DNA of 64,000 nt from Entoloma clypeatum (GCA_963565915.1 OY751493.1:62001-126000); one strand, 5' to 3'. Counted from the stretch's first letter, positions 11,519 through 21,998 are shown. The notes: generated from the sequence alone by a model not told the origin. Numbers and translations are program-made.

Positions 11519-13294
11519 TTGGAAACCCTCCGACTCAATGCGTCCGCTCTCTCAAATCCAAACTCCCTATGTATTGATTTGATATCTCCGACCTTTTCCG
11601 ATTCTCTTCCGATAAAGACTCTTATTGATTCTGGTTCTACACATTGCTTCGCAGATACCAGATTTATTTCTTCTTTAAACTTATCTCCGACTTCGATTCC
11701 TTCACCTATGGTTTTGAAACTTTTTGACGGTTCTTCAAATACTTATATCACGCAATCTATTGATCTTCCTCTCCGATTTCCTTCCGGTGAACTTCTGACC
11801 GTCGCATTTTACATGACAACCCTCGATTCGTCTTGTAATTTGGTTCTAGGACACAACTGGCTCACCCGCTACAATCCATCGATTGACTGGGTATTGGGCA
11901 GTATCTTATTCCGTTCTACGTTACCTGACACTCCGAGTCTGACTCCGACGTCGACTGCTGAGGCAGCTCTGCCACCTCTGCAGTGTCCGCCCTCTCCAAT
12001 GGGCACCTCTGATCCGCTCACTCCGAACACCTCCGACCTGCCACAGATTACCATGGTCAATGCAGCCGCATATCTCCATGCTTGTAAAGCTCCTGGGGCA
12101 TATGCTTTCCGCGTTCACCTCTCCAACATCTCCGCTAATTCTGCGTCTGTCTCCGACGACGCTCCCGACCTCTCTGGCATACCCGAGGAATACCACAATT
12201 TTGCTGATGTATTCAGTAAGAAAAAAGCTGACACCCTTGCACCCCACCGACTGTACGACCTCAAGATCAATTTGGAGGAAGGTACTTCCCCTCCGATTGG
12301 TCTGATGTACTCACTCTCGCAATCCGAACTTGGATCCCTCCGAGACTTCATCGACGAGCATCTCAATATTGGATTCATCAAACCTTCTAGTTCACCTGCC
12401 GGCACTCCGATCCTCTTCGTCCGAAAGAAAGATGGATCACTCCGACTATGCGTCAACTACCGAGGCCTGGACAAAATCACAAAGAAGGACCGATACCCAC
12501 TTCCGCTCATCTCTGACCTCTTAGCCACTGCCGGAAAAGCACGCGTTTATACCACCATAGACCTCCGACACGCATACCACCTAGTCTGCATCGCTGAAGG
12601 TGATGAATGGAAAACTGCATTCCGCACTCACTATGGATCGTTTGAATGGTTAGTCATGCCATTCGGATTGTCTAACGCACCTGCAGCCTTTCAACGTTTT
12701 ATGAACGACATCTTCTCTGACCTTCTGGACAACTGCATTACCGTTTACCTCAACGACATCCTGATCTACTCCGACAACCCTGAGGAACACAAAAAACATG
12801 TCCGAGAAGTCCTCCGACGACTCCGACATTACGCCCACGCCAACAAGTGCGACTTCTCTGCCGAAACTGTAGAATATCTTGGATTTATTCTTTCTCCCGA
12901 CGGACTCAAAATGTCGGAAGCGAAAGTCAAGATTATTCAGGATTGGCCTGAACCGCGCAGAGTGAAGGACGTCCAGTCCTTTTTAGGTTTTGCAAGCTTT
13001 TACCGATGTTTCACCATCTACGAAGCATTTAAAATTTGGTGCCATTACCTCGAAGGCTCCGGTACTCCGATTGACGTTGTTACCGACCACAAAAATCTCG
13101 AGTATTTTGCCACCACCAAAGTTCTTTCACGCCGACAAGTCCGATGGTCGGAATACCTTTCTCAGTTCAACCTCGTCATCCGATTCTGCCCCGGCCGATT
13201 GGGAACTAAACCTGACTCTCTAACTAGACGTTGGGATGTTTACCCTAAAGGGGGAAATAGCAACTATGTTGACATCAATCCGACCAACCTCTGA
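11519..13294 (+). pseudogene. gypsy1 protease-RT with RNase H deletion and YLND active site
   Basis: Protease (KTLIDSGSTHCFADT) and then RT fingers and palm (FVRKKDGSLRLCVNYRGLD, TTIDLRHAYHL, MPFGLSNAPAAFQRF). The catalytic box reads VYLNDILIYS instead of the usual VYLDDILIYS; GAC to AAC in a CGAC context fits CpG decay. After the thumb the sequence jumps from GFASFYR straight to IYEAFKIWCHYLEG. This removes roughly a hundred residues, including the first RNase H catalytic region. The C-terminal part keeps TDHKNLEYF. Both lesions are also in the right-arm copy, so they predate the inverted duplication. Confidence 0.9.
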
Positions 13295-13375
13295 CCAGTC
13301 TTTTCACAAGAACAGCTCTCCGCTTCAGTTCGCGCGACTCAACTCCTTGAGCCCGTCCTCCGTGCAACCATTATC

Positions 13376-14845
13376 ATGGACACAGAAAAGCTTCACCACA
13401 ACATACTCACAGCACTCCCTTCCGACACTCTTTACGACACTCTTTCTAAAGATCCTAAACCCCGCTGGTCTCTCGACCCCAATGGCTTCCTCCGACATGA
13501 CGATCAGATATACATTTCTGACTCCGACGACCTCCGACTCCGAGTCCTACAGCACAAGCACGATCATATGCTTGCTGGACACCCAGGTCAGAACAAGACA
13601 CTCAGTCTCATTCAGCATGATTATACCTGGCCCGGAATACGAGATTTCGTTAAACACTATTGCAAGTCATGTACCACTTGCATGCGATCGAAGCCACAAA
13701 GACACAAGCCTTACGGTCTACTCAAACAGCTTCCGATCCCCGAACGACCTTGGAATTCTATCTCAATGGATTTCATCGAGACCCTTCCGACCTCCAACAA
13801 CTTTGATTCAATCCTCGTTATCGTTGACCGATTAACGAAACAAAGTATTTTCATTCCGACAACAATTCACTGCACCTTTGAAGACCCTGCCGTTCTCTTC
13901 GTATTGCATGTCTTCTCTAAACACGGTGTCCCCGAACATGTCACCTCTGACCGTGGCCCCGAATTTGTCTCCCGATTCTTCCGATCTCTCGGAAAGGCTC
14001 TAAACATGACCCTCCACTTCACCTCCGGTTACCACCCCGAAGGTGATGGCCAAACTGAACGCACTAACCAGACCCTCGAACAGTACTTGCGGATATTCTG
14101 CAACTACCAACAGGACAACTGGTCTGCTCTCCTTCCGATTGCGGAGTTCGCGTACAACAACGCACCTAGTGCTACCACTGGCATATCTCCCTTCTTTGCT
14201 AACAAGGGTTACCATCCGAACATTACTGTTCACCTGGAACGAGACCTCGCCTCTTCCCGAGCCCGATCCTTCGTGACCGACTTAGACGAACTTCACCAAG
14301 AACTGAAAGCCACCATCTCCGACGCTCAACGACGTTACCAGAAGTCCTCCGACAATAATCGGATCGCACCTCCGACATTTTCTGTCGGACAACAGGTTTT
14401 TGTCAAAGCACAGTTCTTCCGCACAACACGCCCATCCAAGAAACTCTCAGAAAAGTACTTGGGACCATACGAGATCATTGCACAACCCGGCACACACTCC
14501 TTTACCCTCCGACTCCCCGACACATTCTGCGGTGTTCACCCCATCTACCACGTCTCCATGCTTGAACCCGCAACTCCGAACACCATTCCAAATCGGACCC
14601 AACCTCCGCCTCCTCCGATTGACATTGACGGAGAACTTGAGTATGAGATTGCTGAAATAGTCGACTCAAAGATCGACCGACGACGTAGCTGCAAGCTACT
14701 ATATTTCGTCCGTTGGTTAGGATATGAAAACACTGATGAAGAATTCTCTTGGCTACCAGCCAATGAATTGGAAAACACCCCTGAGCTTGTCTCCGACTTT
14801 CACTCTGCTTATCCCGACAAACTGGGCCCGCTCACATCGCTCTGA
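13376..14845 (+). CDS. gypsy1 integrase with C-terminal chromodomain
   Basis: An open frame of 489 codons. The HHCC zinc domain (HKHDHMLAGHPGQ then CKSCTTC) is followed by the core with all three acidic residues in context (SISMDFIETLP, TSDRGPEFVSRFF, GQTERTNQTLE). Then come a GPY/F-like module (KYLGPYEI) and a chromodomain near the C terminus (KLLYFVRWLGYENTDEEFSW). The chromodomain places the element in the chromovirus branch of Ty3/gypsy; such domains can steer integration to marked chromatin. The start codon is uncertain since integrase is normally released from Pol. The right-arm copy is interrupted by the Tc1/mariner element at the position equal to 13833-13834. Confidence 0.93.
   Translation: MDTEKLHHNILTALPSDTLYDTLSKDPKPRWSLDPNGFLRHDDQIYISDSDDLRLRVLQHKHDHMLAGHPGQNKTLSLIQHDYTWPGIRDFVKHYCKSCTTCMRSKPQRHKPYGLLKQLPIPERPWNSISMDFIETLPTSNNFDSILVIVDRLTKQSIFIPTTIHCTFEDPAVLFVLHVFSKHGVPEHVTSDRGPEFVSRFFRSLGKALNMTLHFTSGYHPEGDGQTERTNQTLEQYLRIFCNYQQDNWSALLPIAEFAYNNAPSATTGISPFFANKGYHPNITVHLERDLASSRARSFVTDLDELHQELKATISDAQRRYQKSSDNNRIAPPTFSVGQQVFVKAQFFRTTRPSKKLSEKYLGPYEIIAQPGTHSFTLRLPDTFCGVHPIYHVSMLEPATPNTIPNRTQPPPPPIDIDGELEYEIAEIVDSKIDRRRSCKLLYFVRWLGYENTDEEFSWLPANELENTPELVSDFHSAYPDKLGPLTSL
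13833..13834. other. Empty TA target site (pre-insertion allele for the Tc1/mariner element)
   Basis: The left arm reads GACCGATTAACGAAAC. In the right arm the same sequence is split at this TA by the element at 15661-19682, with TA on both sides. This in-window empty site fixes the element ends and target duplication directly. Confidence 0.93.
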
Positions 14846-14872
14846 AACAAGAAAAAACAAGTACTATTCTAT

Positions 14873-15555
14873 CTACTTAGTATGTTGTTTCTTGTTTGAT
14901 GGACCCTCCTCCTTGTCCGACTCCTCCTCCTCCTCCGCCTTCTCCAACGGCTCCGAAATCGACATGTCGGAATCGTCCGACAGCTCCGGCAACTCCAACC
15001 TCTTCCTATTCACAAGATCCTTCCTAATCCTTCTCGTGATCCTCTTCTCCAGTCTCAACTTGTGCGTCTCCTCCGCTGTATCCATCTCCGACTCCGACCC
15101 TTCCTCCGACACCTCCGGCGACTTGGGTTGATACTCGGTGTTCACCGAGCCTTCGACTGCTGTTAGCAGTCGCCTCACCTGCCTCGTCTCCGCCAGTATC
15201 ATCTTGAGGACACCCAGACGGTGTCCTCCGACCCACTCTCCAACGGCATCTCCGACGCCTTTTTCTTCCCCTTAATCACCTTCACCATTTTCTTCACCTC
15301 CTTCACCTCTGACTTTCCCTCCGACGCTCTGACCTCGCACTTCTTCTTGTCCTTGACACAACCCTTGCAGGATGACTTATTCCTAAAACAAAAGGTTAAA
15401 ACAGAAGAGACGAACCAAAGAAGAACTTACTCATCGCGTTTGCATTCGACGCCCTTCACAATGCACCTATCACAGGCGCCGACCCCGACCCCGACTCCCG
15501 ACCCCTCTCCGACCATCACCGTCACCTCCTCTACCTTCCTTTTCAGAGGTGACAT
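14873..15555 (-). CDS. Antisense ORF downstream of gypsy1 pol with a Zn2Cys6-like cysteine array
   Basis: On the minus strand, ATG at 15553-15555 opens MSPLKRKVEEV and continues over a 48-bp GT-AG intron (15383-15430). The result is CDRCIVKGVEC followed by CKGCVKDKKKC, a CX2CX6CX8CX2CX6C array like the fungal Zn2Cys6 cluster. That frame ends at 15199-15201. An overlapping frame starting ATG at 15200-15202 gives an acidic/basic C-terminal part (RLEKRITRRIRKDL) ending at 14873. A second intron with its donor near 15220-15240 could join the two. The ORF is convergent with gypsy1 integrase and shares the element's TCCGA-rich composition. Its start lies at the palindrome junction, so the true N terminus may be missing. 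Confidence 0.5.
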
Positions 15556-15660
15556 GTTCGGGGACACCGTGTTTAGAGAAGACATGCAATACGAAGAGAA
15601 CGGCAAGGTCTTCAAAGGTGCAGTGAATTGTTGTCGGAATGAAAATACTTTGTTTCGTTA
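15543..15660 (-). mobile_element. gypsy1 right-arm copy, integrase piece left of the Tc1 insertion
   Basis: This is the reverse complement of 13833-13950 (integrase, TIHCTFEDP to VPEHVTS). It begins at the palindrome junction at 15543, where GAGGTGACATGTTCGG is shared with the adjoining antisense ORF, and it ends in the TA target duplication at 15659-15660. Confidence 0.9.
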
Positions 15661-15824
15661 CTGTTGTTTTCAGCCGAGTTTGCCACGTGACATTTTCTCA
15701 CTCAAAAAATCATCCCATTTTCGGAAGGACATAACTCGACAACGACCAAGTACAGCACGACCGGAAGAACACCAATTGCACCGGAAAAGCTCACCGAACC
15801 CACTCCTGGTTGACCGGGGAACAT
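15661..15824 (+). repeat. Left TIR of the Tc1/mariner element
   Basis: About 164 bp, inverted relative to 19520-19682. The first 49 bases are identical to the right TIR, and scattered mismatches follow. Confidence 0.92.
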
Positions 15825-16035
15825 ACGGAGAGGGTTCGGAAGTTGCACAATTTGGGTTTCGGCGACAGTATGTCATGTTCCGCACATTACTTTGTAACTG
15901 ACTTGAGACATGTTTATAGTTGAGTTCACCCCCTGGATTGCCAGCATCACTTTCTCATGGCATCAAACAAACGGCGAAAGGAAGCTCTTCTTACAAAAGA
16001 TGCTCTTGCAGTGAGCACGGAAGGTTGTTCCAACG

Positions 16036-18101
16036 ATGCAGCAGGTGTATGATGATGATGCTAATCCCAACTTAGATATTCCATCTAAGGCCCGAGCGAC
16101 AGCAGCTTGTGCTCCCTGCAAAGGGGCAAAAGTACGCTGTGATTTTCCTTCCTCAACCGCGAAAGTTTGTCAACGATGTGGAGCACGAGGGATTGCTGAG
16201 CAATGTGTTATCCGAGCCCAAATTTCTGCTAGGACCCATGCGCGCAGCTCTCGGAGCACCAGCGTACCTCCCACTGAGGTTCCAGAGGTACGCGACGCGC
16301 AGAGTAGACTAGAGACCCAGGCAGCCAACAAACACACTCAACGGAAGCGCAGCCACTCGGAAACCTCCCACCAAATCTGTCTTCCTGCGAAACAGCCACG
16401 CCTCATTTCCCAAACACGTAGCAATCGGCGTCTAGCTCAGCTTGATGTTATTGCAGAAGTAAACGAAAGCTCCACGTTGCTAGAAGATACTCTCGTGGGC
16501 GTGGATGGTGCTGCTCAATTTATAAACGCTCTTCGTAGTCATGGTGTATCTGGGGAAGATGAAGAAGAAGATGTGGAGTTGGATGTAGAGGACTTTGAAG
16601 AGGAGATTATTGATATTGGTTCGGATAGCGAGGATGATGAAGACATGGAGAGTTTGGTCGGTGACAGTATGGTCGATGTCATATCCAAATCGAGACCTTT
16701 TACATGCCGAAACCAGTCACATACTACGGGGCGCCCTCAGTCAACTACCAAAGGGGTTCGTGCAAGGCATGGACAAACTGCATTGACAGTGGAGGAGTTG
16801 ACTTATGATCCTTTGACGTGCCGTGAGTAATTATCTTCAACATTACTCTTCATATTTATCTGATATCTATTTATTAGCTTTTACTATCACTGGCATTGTT
16901 CGTTGTCAAGATGGAACGAATTCTCCTGTTACAGTCCCCAGTGATACCAAGTTAGATGACCTTCGTTTTACTATCGCGGAAAAGCTGGGTCGCTTTCCAA
17001 CTGGTGTTGCTTTACAATATCGTCTTGCAAGTGATAGCGCCAAAGCTGGTGCTATTTCAATCCGTTCTGATGATGAATTTGAACAATTCAAAGATCGGAT
17101 GAGAGGATTGATTGTACCTCCATGTACGGCCAGTGGAAAGCCATCAAATCGTCCCAGAAAGGCTGTTCTCGTCTACTTCGAAGATGCAAATAACGAAGTG
17201 AAGGAAACTACTGCGAATTCAAAGAAGGTAGGTTCATTTCAACTTACGATATTATAATGTACCATTGTCTGATTATATTTAGAGCACTTCGAATTCATCA
17301 TCATGCCAGGCTGCAGTATCCTCATTTGACAACAACCAGTCTGAGCTGAATGAACGACGGTCAAACATCATTTCGCAGTTACAAGAAAGATGGAAATGCA
17401 AAAAACACTCGAAAGACAGAGATGTTTATTGCTATTCTCTTGACGATAGAATTTGCTATACATTATCTCTTGGAAATATTTCATTCTGGGCATTGGAAAT
17501 TGTACGTTCTTTCTCTCCATTAAAATCTTATTAATTTCATCAATATGACTAGATGGACCCAGGAAAGTCGGTGACGATTGACGAAAAACCTATTACTCTA
17601 TATCTCCGTGATGTTAGACCATCTGCCCGATCAACACCACATCCTCCTGAGCAAATGGGGTATCCAGGTCCCTTCGCACAGCCTGGAATTCATGGATATC
17701 CACCTGGTCCAGTTACAATGCAGCCTGCATGGAACTATCCAGTCCACGGAGGTACTCCACCATTTTTCGGAGTGCCCATGCCTATGGTAGGCTCAACAGG
17801 CTCAATGTCAAACTCGAAATCCATGTCCAGCAATTCTGTTACATCTAGTCAAATGCAAACTGCCCCGGATATTGTTGCTTGGTTTTCCTCTCTCGATGAG
17901 CACGAGCGGCGTTGCAAGGATGGTATTGGCTTTGCACAATATGGTATCATACTCAAGGACCTAGGTTTTCTTCGTTTGTCCCAGCTTACACTCGAATATG
18001 TTTCACTTAAGGATCTGCAGGATTGGCTTAAGATCAAGGTTGGTACAGCTATTTTGATAATGCAATATGCAAAGGAGGATCTTGAGGCTCTGAAATCGTA
18101 G
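16036..18101 (+). CDS. Passenger gene: Zn2Cys6 cluster, acidic stretch, PB1-like and SAM-like protein, 634 aa
   Basis: Exons 16036-16822, 16878-17227, 17283-17501 and 17553-18101. All three introns are 51-55 bp, start GT and end AG, and keep frame. The product has a CX2CX6CX9CX2CX8C array at residues 25-57, as in fungal Zn2Cys6 DNA-binding proteins, then basic patches (QRKRSHS, KQPRL) and a very acidic stretch at about 177-215. Exon 2 encodes a PB1 or ubiquitin-like region (VPSDTKLDDLRFTIAEKLG, SIRSDDEFEQF). Next is a Cys/Trp-rich motif (LQERWKCKKHS, YCYS), a Pro/Gly linker, and a SAM-like helical domain at about 558-630 (DIVAWFSSLDEHERR). A nuclear DNA-binding regulator is inferred, not shown. 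An alternative upstream ATG at 15957 soon meets a stop. Confidence 0.85.
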
Positions 18102-18224
18102 ACCTTCATAATAGATTCTCGCATACTTTAGTTACGTAGCTAGAATCATTAGTAGTTACTTAGATAGGATCATTGGATGATAATAAAATTCGTTGACATT
18201 GAACCAATTGTTGAACAATATAAT

Positions 18225-19425
18225 TTATACATATCCACAGTATGCATACCAGCCATAAGAATCTTGTGGCGAAATAATGTACAAAGCTTTCGAAAGTGTG
18301 AGATAAATTTCTTCGTCCAACATTTCTGTCATTGCCATTCGGATGTAATCCCCATTTCGCCGAAGATGATATTTCATTGCCGAAAACGTCAGCTCAATGG
18401 GATTAAGATCCGGGGAATATGGCGGCAGAAAAACGCAAAGCATTCCTCTGGTTCACCACATCAGTAGCTATTGACACTGAAGACAATCTGGACCTACCTC
18501 GAATGGATGAGATCGAGAATCTCTGGAGATTTGTGGATTCGGCAATTGTCCATAATGATCACTGAATTTGGTGCTGGATAAGGCTGCATGGTATTCAAGA
18601 GACCTTTGATAAAGTGATAGAATGTCTGTGCGCAGAATGAACCCTCGACAATTTCCGAATGAAGAATTCCATCACGGAGCGAGAGGGCGGGGAGAACAGA
18701 GAACCTAACGACAAATTAAATCATATTAGAGCTATCGCCACTCGCATGGGCTGGGGAACACACCGTCGTCCCCGCACAAAAAATGCCTTCCGTTGCGCCT
18801 TGGTTCCGCGAATGGACCAGGCCTGACCTCGGTATGTTGTTCGACGATCGACAGATGACTCGTCAACGAAGACAAGTTGCTCAGGCTGGTAGTTTCCAAT
18901 CTCTGCAATGTATTGGAGTCGCTTCTCTGCAGATCGTTCTGCCACAACTCGTGTCAACTGAGCCACGAAGGTCAGATCTTACGTCACAGAATTTGTTGTC
19001 TATGAAAGACAAGTAAAAGACTTGCCTTTTTTCTTGTAAAGCCTGCCCTACGAAGTGTCCTCCAAACAGTAGATCGAGAGACTTCAACCCCACATGAAAC
19101 CTCCAGCATCTCCTTCAGTTCATCAAGATACAAATCCGGTGCTTGATTGATATACCCTAATAAGAACTAGAAGGGAAAACGAATGAGATATGGACATATG
19201 AGAGTAAATTCGAACCTCAACATCCAAATCTCGGAGACGTCGGTTGCCTTTAACCTCGTGTTCACCAACATCAACAGCCCCGTGCTGTTGAAAATGGGAG
19301 GCAATTTTTCTGATGGATCGTTCTGAAACATCCAGACATGTTGCAATCTGCTCATCGGTGAGGTACTTCTTGAGCCGTAGGATGACTCTTTTCATGTCAG
19401 CTGAGATCTTCTTGCCACGCGGCAT
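18225..19425 (-). CDS. Tc1/mariner transposase, DD34E, five exons, 324 aa
   Basis: Exons in transcript order: 19425-19216, 19166-19026, 18957-18764, 18704-18498 and 18447-18225. The frame is kept at every junction. The intron at 18958-19025 uses GC-AG; the others are GT-AG. An N-terminal helix-turn-helix ([19 protein letters not shown]) is followed by a second helical DNA-binding region ([22 protein letters not shown]). The catalytic triad is D in [10 protein letters not shown] in IIMDNCRIH and E in YSPDLNPIE, with 34 residues between the last two. No stop interrupts the spliced frame, and the length is normal for the family. An in-frame ATG 42 bp upstream is less likely, because MPRGKK is the usual type of start. 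Confidence 0.92.
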
Positions 19426-19519
19426 AACTATACGACAGTTAGAACAGCCTGGTAGAGGGCGACACACTACAGGCCACAGTCCCGATTGCCCAATTCTGAA
19501 ACTTCCGAAACTTTACTGA

Positions 19520-19682
19520 ATGTTCCCCGGTCAACCAGGGGTTGGTTCGGTGATCTTTTCCGGTGCGATTGGTGTTCTTCCGGTCGTGCTGTACTTGGTT
19601 GTTGTCGAGTTACGTGCTTCCGAAGATGGATGGTTTTTTGAGTGAGAAAATGTCACGTGGCAAACTCGGCTGAAAACAACAG
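19520..19682 (-). repeat. Right TIR of the Tc1/mariner element
   Basis: About 163 bp, the inverted partner of 15661-15824. It lies just upstream of the transposase start at 19425, so it probably includes the transposase promoter. Confidence 0.92.
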
Positions 19683-19684
19683 TA

Positions 19685-20141
19685 ATCGGTCAACGATAAC
19701 GAGGATTGAATCAAAGTTGTTGGAGGTCGGAAGGGTCTCGATGAAATCCATTGAGATAGAATTCCAAGGTCGTTCGGGGATCGGAAGCTGTTTGAGTAGA
19801 CCGTAAGGCTTGTGTCTTTGTGGCTTCGATCGCATGCAAGTGGTACATGACTTGCAATAGTGTTTAACGAAATCTCGTATTCCGGGCCAGGTATAATCAT
19901 GCTGAATGAGACTGAGTGTCTTGTTCTGACCTGGGTGTCCAGCAAGCATATGATCGTGCTTGTGCTGTAGGACTCGGAGTCGGAGGTCGTCGGAGTCAGA
20001 AATGTATATCTGATCGTCATGTCGGAGGAAGCCATTGGGGTCGAGAGACCAGCGGGGTTTAGGATCTTTAGAAAGAGTGTCGTAAAGAGTGTCGGAAGGG
20101 AGTGCTGTGAGTATGTTGTGGTGAAGCTTTTCTGTGTCCAT
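19685..20141 (-). pseudogene. gypsy1 integrase, right copy, truncated by the Tc1/mariner insertion
   Basis: Same start as the left copy (MDTEKLHHNILTALP) through the HHCC domain to the first catalytic region (DFIETLP, ILVIVDR). The frame then runs into the TIR of the Tc1/mariner element. The continuation lies at 15543-15660 on the far side of the element. Confidence 0.92.
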
Positions 20142-20222
20142 GATAATGGTTGCACGGAGGACGGGCTCAAGGAGTTGAGTCGCGCGAACTGAAGCGGAGA
20201 GCTGTTCTTGTGAAAAGACTGG

Positions 20223-21998
20223 TCAGAGGTTGGTCGGATTGATGTCAACATAGTTGCTATTTCCCCCTTTAGGGTAAACATCCCAACGTCTAGTTAGAGA
20301 GTCAGGTTTAGTTCCCAATCGGCCGGGGCAGAATCGGATGACGAGGTTGAACTGAGAAAGGTATTCCGACCATCGGACTTGTCGGCGTGAAAGAACTTTG
20401 GTGGTGGCAAAATACTCGAGATTTTTGTGGTCGGTAACAACGTCAATCGGAGTACCGGAGCCTTCGAGGTAATGGCACCAAATTTTAAATGCTTCGTAGA
20501 TGGTGAAACATCGGTAAAAGCTTGCAAAACCTAAAAAGGACTGGACGTCCTTCACTCTGCGCGGTTCAGGCCAATCCTGAATAATCTTGACTTTCGCTTC
20601 CGACATTTTGAGTCCGTCGGGAGAAAGAATAAATCCAAGATATTCTACAGTTTCGGCAGAGAAGTCGCACTTGTTGGCGTGGGCGTAATGTCGGAGTCGT
20701 CGGAGGACTTCTCGGACATGTTTTTTGTGTTCCTCAGGGTTGTCGGAGTAGATCAGGATGTCGTTGAGGTAAACGGTAATGCAGTTGTCCAGAAGGTCAG
20801 AGAAGATGTCGTTCATAAAACGTTGAAAGGCTGCAGGTGCGTTAGACAATCCGAATGGCATGACTAACCATTCAAACGATCCATAGTGAGTGCGGAATGC
20901 AGTTTTCCATTCATCACCTTCAGCGATGCAGACTAGGTGGTATGCGTGTCGGAGGTCTATGGTGGTATAAACGCGTGCTTTTCCGGCAGTGGCTAAGAGG
21001 TCAGAGATGAGCGGAAGTGGGTATCGGTCCTTCTTTGTGATTTTGTCCAGGCCTCGGTAGTTGACGCATAGTCGGAGTGATCCATCTTTCTTTCGGACGA
21101 AGAGGATCGGAGTGCCGGCAGGTGAACTAGAAGGTTTGATGAATCCAATATTGAGATGCTCGTCGATGAAGTCTCGGAGGGATCCAAGTTCGGATTGCGA
21201 GAGTGAGTACATCAGACCAATCGGAGGGGAAGTACCTTCCTCCAAATTGATCTTGAGGTCGTACAGTCGGTGGGGTGCAAGGGTGTCAGCTTTTTTCTTA
21301 CTGAATACATCAGCAAAATTGTGGTATTCCTCGGGTATGCCAGAGAGGTCGGGAGCGTCGTCGGAGACAGACGCAGAATTAGCGGAGATGTTGGAGAGGT
21401 GAACGCGGAAAGCATATGCCCCAGGAGCTTTACAAGCATGGAGATATGCGGCTGCATTGACCATGGTAATCTGTGGCAGGTCGGAGGTGTTCGGAGTGAG
21501 CGGATCAGAGGTGCCCATTGGAGAGGGCGGACACTGCAGAGGTGGCAGAGCTGCCTCAGCAGTCGACGTCGGAGTCAGACTCGGAGTGTCAGGTAACGTA
21601 GAACGGAATAAGATACTGCCCAATACCCAGTCAATCGATGGATTGTAGCGGGTGAGCCAGTTGTGTCCTAGAACCAAATTACAAGACGAATCGAGGGTTG
21701 TCATGTAAAATGCGACGGTCAGAAGTTCACCGGAAGGAAATCGGAGAGGAAGATCAATAGATTGCGTGATATAAGTATTTGAAGAACCGTCAAAAAGTTT
21801 CAAAACCATAGGTGAAGGAATCGAAGTCGGAGATAAGTTTAAAGAAGAAATAAATCTGGTATCTGCGAAGCAATGTGTAGAACCAGAATCAATAAGAGTC
21901 TTTATCGGAAGAGAATCGGAAAAGGTCGGAGATATCAAATCAATACATAGGGAGTTTGGATTTGAGAGAGCGGACGCATTGAGTCGGAGGGTTTCCAA
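20223..21998 (-). pseudogene. gypsy1 protease-RT, right copy
   Basis: Mirror of 11519-13294 with the same inactivating features: VYLNDILIYS in place of YLDD, and the RNase H deletion. Sharing both lesions shows that the two arms were copied from one already dead element rather than inserted independently. Confidence 0.92.

Larger units (their letters stand above)
2518..15542 (+). mobile_element. Ty3/gypsy chromovirus 'gypsy1', left copy, split by a nested copia complex
   Basis: Gypsy1 occupies 2518-3283 and resumes at 10870-15542. The intervening 3284-10869 block is flanked by a 5-bp duplication TTCGG, and the gag reading frame continues exactly across it. Order of parts: probable LTR and leader, gag with a CCHC knuckle, protease, RT, damaged RNase H, integrase, chromodomain, then an antisense ORF region. 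No 3' LTR is present because the sequence switches at 15543 into an inverted copy of the same element. The element is dead: two stops in gag, a YLDD to YLND change in RT, and a deletion across RNase H. Its sequence is strikingly rich in TCCGA. Confidence 0.9.
15661..19682. mobile_element. Tc1/mariner element with passenger gene, 4,022 bp, TA target duplication
   Basis: The element starts CTGTTGTTTTCAGCCGAG and ends with its reverse complement. It has long TIRs (about 164 bp) and is flanked by TA at 15659-15660 and 19683-19684. It interrupts the integrase of the right gypsy1 copy; the uninterrupted sequence is at 13833-13834. Inside are a five-exon DD34E transposase on the minus strand and a four-exon 634-aa gene on the plus strand, tail to tail with about 120 bp between their stops. 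Both open frames are free of stops once introns are removed, so the element may be recent. At 4 kb it is large for Tc1/mariner elements, which usually carry only the transposase. Confidence 0.93.
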
